A stretch of DNA of 64,000 nucleotides from DASXUG01 sp964620425. Its GTDB lineage: Bacteria; Pseudomonadota; Gammaproteobacteria; Burkholderiales; Methylophilaceae. The notes under the pieces were generated by a model. The model saw only the letters and a program-made list of their open reading frames with translations. It had not been told where the DNA came from and searched no databases. The position numbers and the translations under genes were made by a program. Of the stretch, positions 61,618 through 64,000 are shown one piece after another (positions within the stretch are counted from its first letter, which is position 1; each line of letters starts with the position of its first letter). The stretch covers positions 62,001 through 126,000 of the forward strand of contig CAZUGV010000004.1 of the NCBI GenBank assembly GCA_964620425.1, written 5' to 3'.

Positions 61618-62046
61618 TTAGTAAATCTGCTCTGCGCGTAACACAAAGCTATCAACAAATGTGTTTGCAATGTGGCTAAACACTGGCGCAATCAATTTAT
61701 CTAAAAATGTGTTTGAAAACTCATAATTCAATTCAAACATAATTTTACATGCGTTTTCATTCAGCGGAATAAATTGCCACAAGCCATCCATATGTTTAAA
61801 TGGGCCATCACGTAAACTAATCTTCATTTGGCTGGGGTAAGTTTTATGATTCTCAGTCGTAAAATGTTGCTTAATACCATGATATGCAATGTGCAAAGTC
61901 GCAACCGTAATAGCCTCATCGCGCTGAATTAAATCCACGCCACCACACCAAGGTAAAAATTCTGGGTATTTTTCAACACTATCCACCAGCGCATACATTT
62001 GTGCATCTGAAAAACCCACTAAGACTGTTTTATTAACCTGTGCCAT
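61618..62046 (-). CDS. ratA: RatA / Coq10-type START domain protein
   Basis: A 142-residue START-like protein: VLVGFSDAQMYALVDSVEKYPEFLPWCGGVDL, KISLRDGPFKHMDGLWQFIPL and a closing amphipathic helix. E. coli RatA was reported to block ribosome subunit joining; the eukaryotic relative Coq10 binds ubiquinone, so a lipid-binding role is also possible. It is not a classical toxin gene pair in the sequence. Divergent from smpB, 55 bases apart, a conserved arrangement. Confidence 0.92.
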   Translation of the reverse strand: MAQVNKTVLVGFSDAQMYALVDSVEKYPEFLPWCGGVDLIQRDEAITVATLHIAYHGIKQHFTTENHKTYPSQMKISLRDGPFKHMDGLWQFIPLNENACKIMFELNYEFSNTFLDKLIAPVFSHIANTFVDSFVLRAEQIY

Positions 62047-62101
62047 CCCGCGCTTACGAAGTAGAGTAAAATGCTAATTTTAAGCTATTTAAGCAATTGA
62101 T

Positions 62102-62551
62102 ATGAGTATTGCCCAAAACAAAAAAGCATTTTTTGATTATTTTATTGAAGAAAAATACGAAGCAGGGGTTGTCCTAGAAGGCTGGGAGGTCAAAGCCATC
62201 CGCGACAACCGCGCCAATATTAAAGAAGCCTACGTCATTATACAACGCGGTGAAATATACCTCATCGGTTGTCATGTTACCCCACTAGGTGCTGCTTCAA
62301 CCCATATTCGCCCAGATGCAATTCGCACCCGTAAGCTATTGTTACATAATGAAGAAATATCAAAATTGATTGGCAAGGTGGAGCGCGCGGGCTACACATT
62401 AGTGCCGCTTGATTTACACTTCTCAAAAGGGCGCATCAAAGTGCAAATCGGCCTCGCTAAAGGCAAAAAACAACACGATAAACGCGATACCGAGAAACAA
62501 AAAGATTGGGAACGCGAAAAAGGCCGCATCATGCGTGCGCATAACAAATAA
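62102..62551 (+). CDS. smpB: SsrA-binding protein SmpB
   Basis: A 149-residue tmRNA-binding protein for trans-translation and rescue of stalled ribosomes. Family blocks are NKKAFFDYFIEEKYEAGVVL, GWEVKAIRDNRANIKEAYV, GCHVTPLG, RKLLLHNEEISKLIGK and YTLVPLDLHFSKGRIKVQIG; the basic C-terminal tail (KKQHDKRDTEKQKDWEREKG) is present. ssrA itself was not found in the window. Confidence 0.97.
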   Translation: MSIAQNKKAFFDYFIEEKYEAGVVLEGWEVKAIRDNRANIKEAYVIIQRGEIYLIGCHVTPLGAASTHIRPDAIRTRKLLLHNEEISKLIGKVERAGYTLVPLDLHFSKGRIKVQIGLAKGKKQHDKRDTEKQKDWEREKGRIMRAHNK

Positions 62552-62553
62552 AA

Positions 62554-64000
62554 ATGGATACGCAACAATATATCAATAGACTCAATCAACGTTACCAACT
62601 GGGTAACGCCACCGAGCACAGTTATCGTGGCGATTTGCAAAATTTGCTACAAGCACTGTTGCCCCATGTTGATATTACTAATGAGCCTAAACGCATTGAC
62701 TGTGGCGCGCCCGATTACATCATCAGTCGCAAAGGCAAAGACATTCCCATCGGCTATATTGAGGCCAAAGATGTGGTGGAGGACATCAACGCCAAAAAGC
62801 ACAAAGCACAGTTTGACCGCTACCGTGCGGCTTTAGACAACCTGATAATTACCGATTATTTGCAGTTTCAGTTTTACAAAGAAGGCAACTTAATCGAGAG
62901 CGTCAGCATTGCGTACATCAGCAACGGCAGTATTCAAGCCTTGCCACAACACTTTGAGCGTTTTCAAGCGCTGATTAAAAACTTCGCAATTACTCATTCA
63001 ACCAGCATTAAATCGCCCACCAAACTAGCAGGCATGATGGCCGCCAAAGCGCGACTCATGGCGCAAGTGATTTTTGATGCGCTAGAGCAAGACGACAAAA
63101 ACGATGCCAATAGCGAGTTACAAAGCCAGCGTGAGGCATTTAAAAGCATCCTCATTCACGATATTGATAACGCCCAATTTGCCGATATTTACGCGCAAAC
63201 CATAGCCTACGGTTTGTTTGCCGCGCGTTATCACGACCCAAGCTTGCCCACTTTCTCGCGAGAAGAAGCTGCCACGCTCATCCCCAAAAGCAACCCATTT
63301 TTGCGCAAACTGTTTCAAACCGTGGCGACTTACAGTTTGGACGACAACGTAGGCGAACGCCTATTGTGGATAGTCGAAGAACTGGTGCAAGTGTTTTTAG
63401 CCACCGATGTCGCCAAAATCATGAAAGGCTTTGGCAAAAGCACGCGCCAGCAAGACCCGATTGTGCACTTTTACGAAACCTTTTTGGCTGAGTACGACCC
63501 CAAACTGCGCAAAGCGCGTGGCGTTTGGTACACGCCAGAACCCGTGGTCAACTTTATCGTCCGCGCCGTGGATGACATTTTAAAAACCAAATTCAACCTG
63601 CCCAAGGTTTGGCAGACACCAGCAAAATCACCCGCGAGGTTGAGAGCGTAGAGCCAGGCAGCAAAGGCAAAACCGTTAAAAAGCAAAAAACTTTTCATCG
63701 CGTACAAATTTTAGACCCCGCCACAGGCACAGGCACCTTTTTAGCCAAAACGGTCGAGCACATTTATCAAAACAACTTTGCCAGCATGCAAGGCATGTGG
63801 CCTGCCTATGTCAAAGAGCATTTAATCCCAAGGCTCAATGGCTTTGAATTATTGATGACCAGCTACGCCATGGCGCATTTAAAGTTGGATATGCTACTCA
63901 CCGAAACAGGCTACAAAGCCAGCGACAATAGCGAGCGCTTTAACATCTACCTCACCAACAGCCTAGAAGAACACCATCCAGACACAGGCACTTTGTTTGC
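62554..64000 (+). pseudogene. Type ISP / IIG-like restriction-modification enzyme, frameshifted and cut by the window end
   Basis: The first frame (62554-63651) has a PD-(D/E)XK-type nuclease domain (P53, D54 and E70-A71-K72 in GYIEAKDV), then a helical linker and the start of the methyltransferase part (KARGVWYTPEPVVNFIVRAVD). It then goes out of frame at about 63604-63608 and stops at 63651. The next frame, open from 63606 to the window end, continues without loss: GLADTSKITREVESVEPGS, the SAM motif DPATGTGTFLAKTVEH and GFELLMTSYAMAHLKLDMLL. One missing G in a GGG run explains it. Only the front part is in the window; C-terminal target recognition is beyond. It sits two bases after smpB. 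Confidence 0.85.

Noticed and set aside
61279..62046. rnfH-ratA as a toxin-antitoxin system
   Set aside because: The old TA label is weakly supported; RatA is a START-domain protein and the pair is conserved core genome, not an accessory TA locus.
1..64000. tRNA, rRNA, ssrA, CRISPR array or insertion sequence
   Set aside because: Looked for T-loop GGTTCGA patterns, regularly spaced repeats and transposase motifs by eye; none convincing. A tool such as tRNAscan-SE would be decisive.

Overview
The window reads as chromosomal DNA of a betaproteobacterial methylotroph, most likely family Methylophilaceae (Methylotenera/Methylophilus type). The evidence is a complete pqqABCDE cluster (PQQ is the cofactor of methanol dehydrogenases), AT-leaning coding sequence, and several gene orders typical of Betaproteobacteria: rpsB-tsf-pyrH-frr-uppS-cdsA-dxr-rseP-bamA-skp-lpxD-fabZ-lpxA-lpxB-rnhB, gyrA-serC-pheA-hisC, recO-pdxJ-acpS and the divergent ratA-rnfH/smpB. 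The genus is an inference. No rRNA, tRNA, CRISPR array or intact insertion sequence was found.

Layout. 1-4.6 kb: 3' end of rluD, pgeF, a ZIP metal transporter, a small membrane protein, rimO, a small orphan membrane gene, inverted repeats and ferredoxin fdxA. 4.7-12 kb: an assimilatory sulfate reduction operon on the minus strand (TSUP exporter, cysI, DUF934, cysH, cysD, cysN) facing a divergent CysB-family regulator. CysH carries the cysteine pairs of an iron-sulfur APS reductase and no cysC is present, so reduction probably starts from APS. 12-18 kb: DUF302 protein, HerA-like ATPase, YigZ, glnD, map. 18.3-32.9 kb: the translation / isoprenoid / outer-membrane assembly / lipid A super-cluster. 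33-41 kb: glgP, a DUF4197 protein, a 2-Cys peroxiredoxin, gyrA, serC.

41.4-50 kb: a TonB-dependent receptor with an in-frame amber codon 45 lies between serC and pheA, behind a Fur-box-like site. Then come pheA, hisC, the PQQ cluster and an MFS exporter. 51-57 kb is more accessory: a GIY-YIG-like small protein, an AT-rich gene-free stretch, an orphan lipoprotein, a YffB-like reductase with dapE and prmB, a LapG-like cysteine protease, and an intracellular-type M4 protease next to its probable emfourin inhibitor. 57-62.5 kb returns to housekeeping genes: recO, pdxJ, acpS, tcdA, a 3-methyladenine glycosylase, rnfH, ratA, smpB. The window ends inside a restriction-modification gene (PD-(D/E)XK nuclease plus N6-adenine methyltransferase) broken by an apparent one-base deletion.

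The best leads outside ordinary genes are three long intra-operon hairpins with a shared apex (after cysN, between cysD and cysN, between pqqB and pqqC), a perfect 17-bp inverted repeat between the TonB receptor and pheA, a structured pqqA leader, and the two broken genes. No convincing wholly new multi-gene system was seen.
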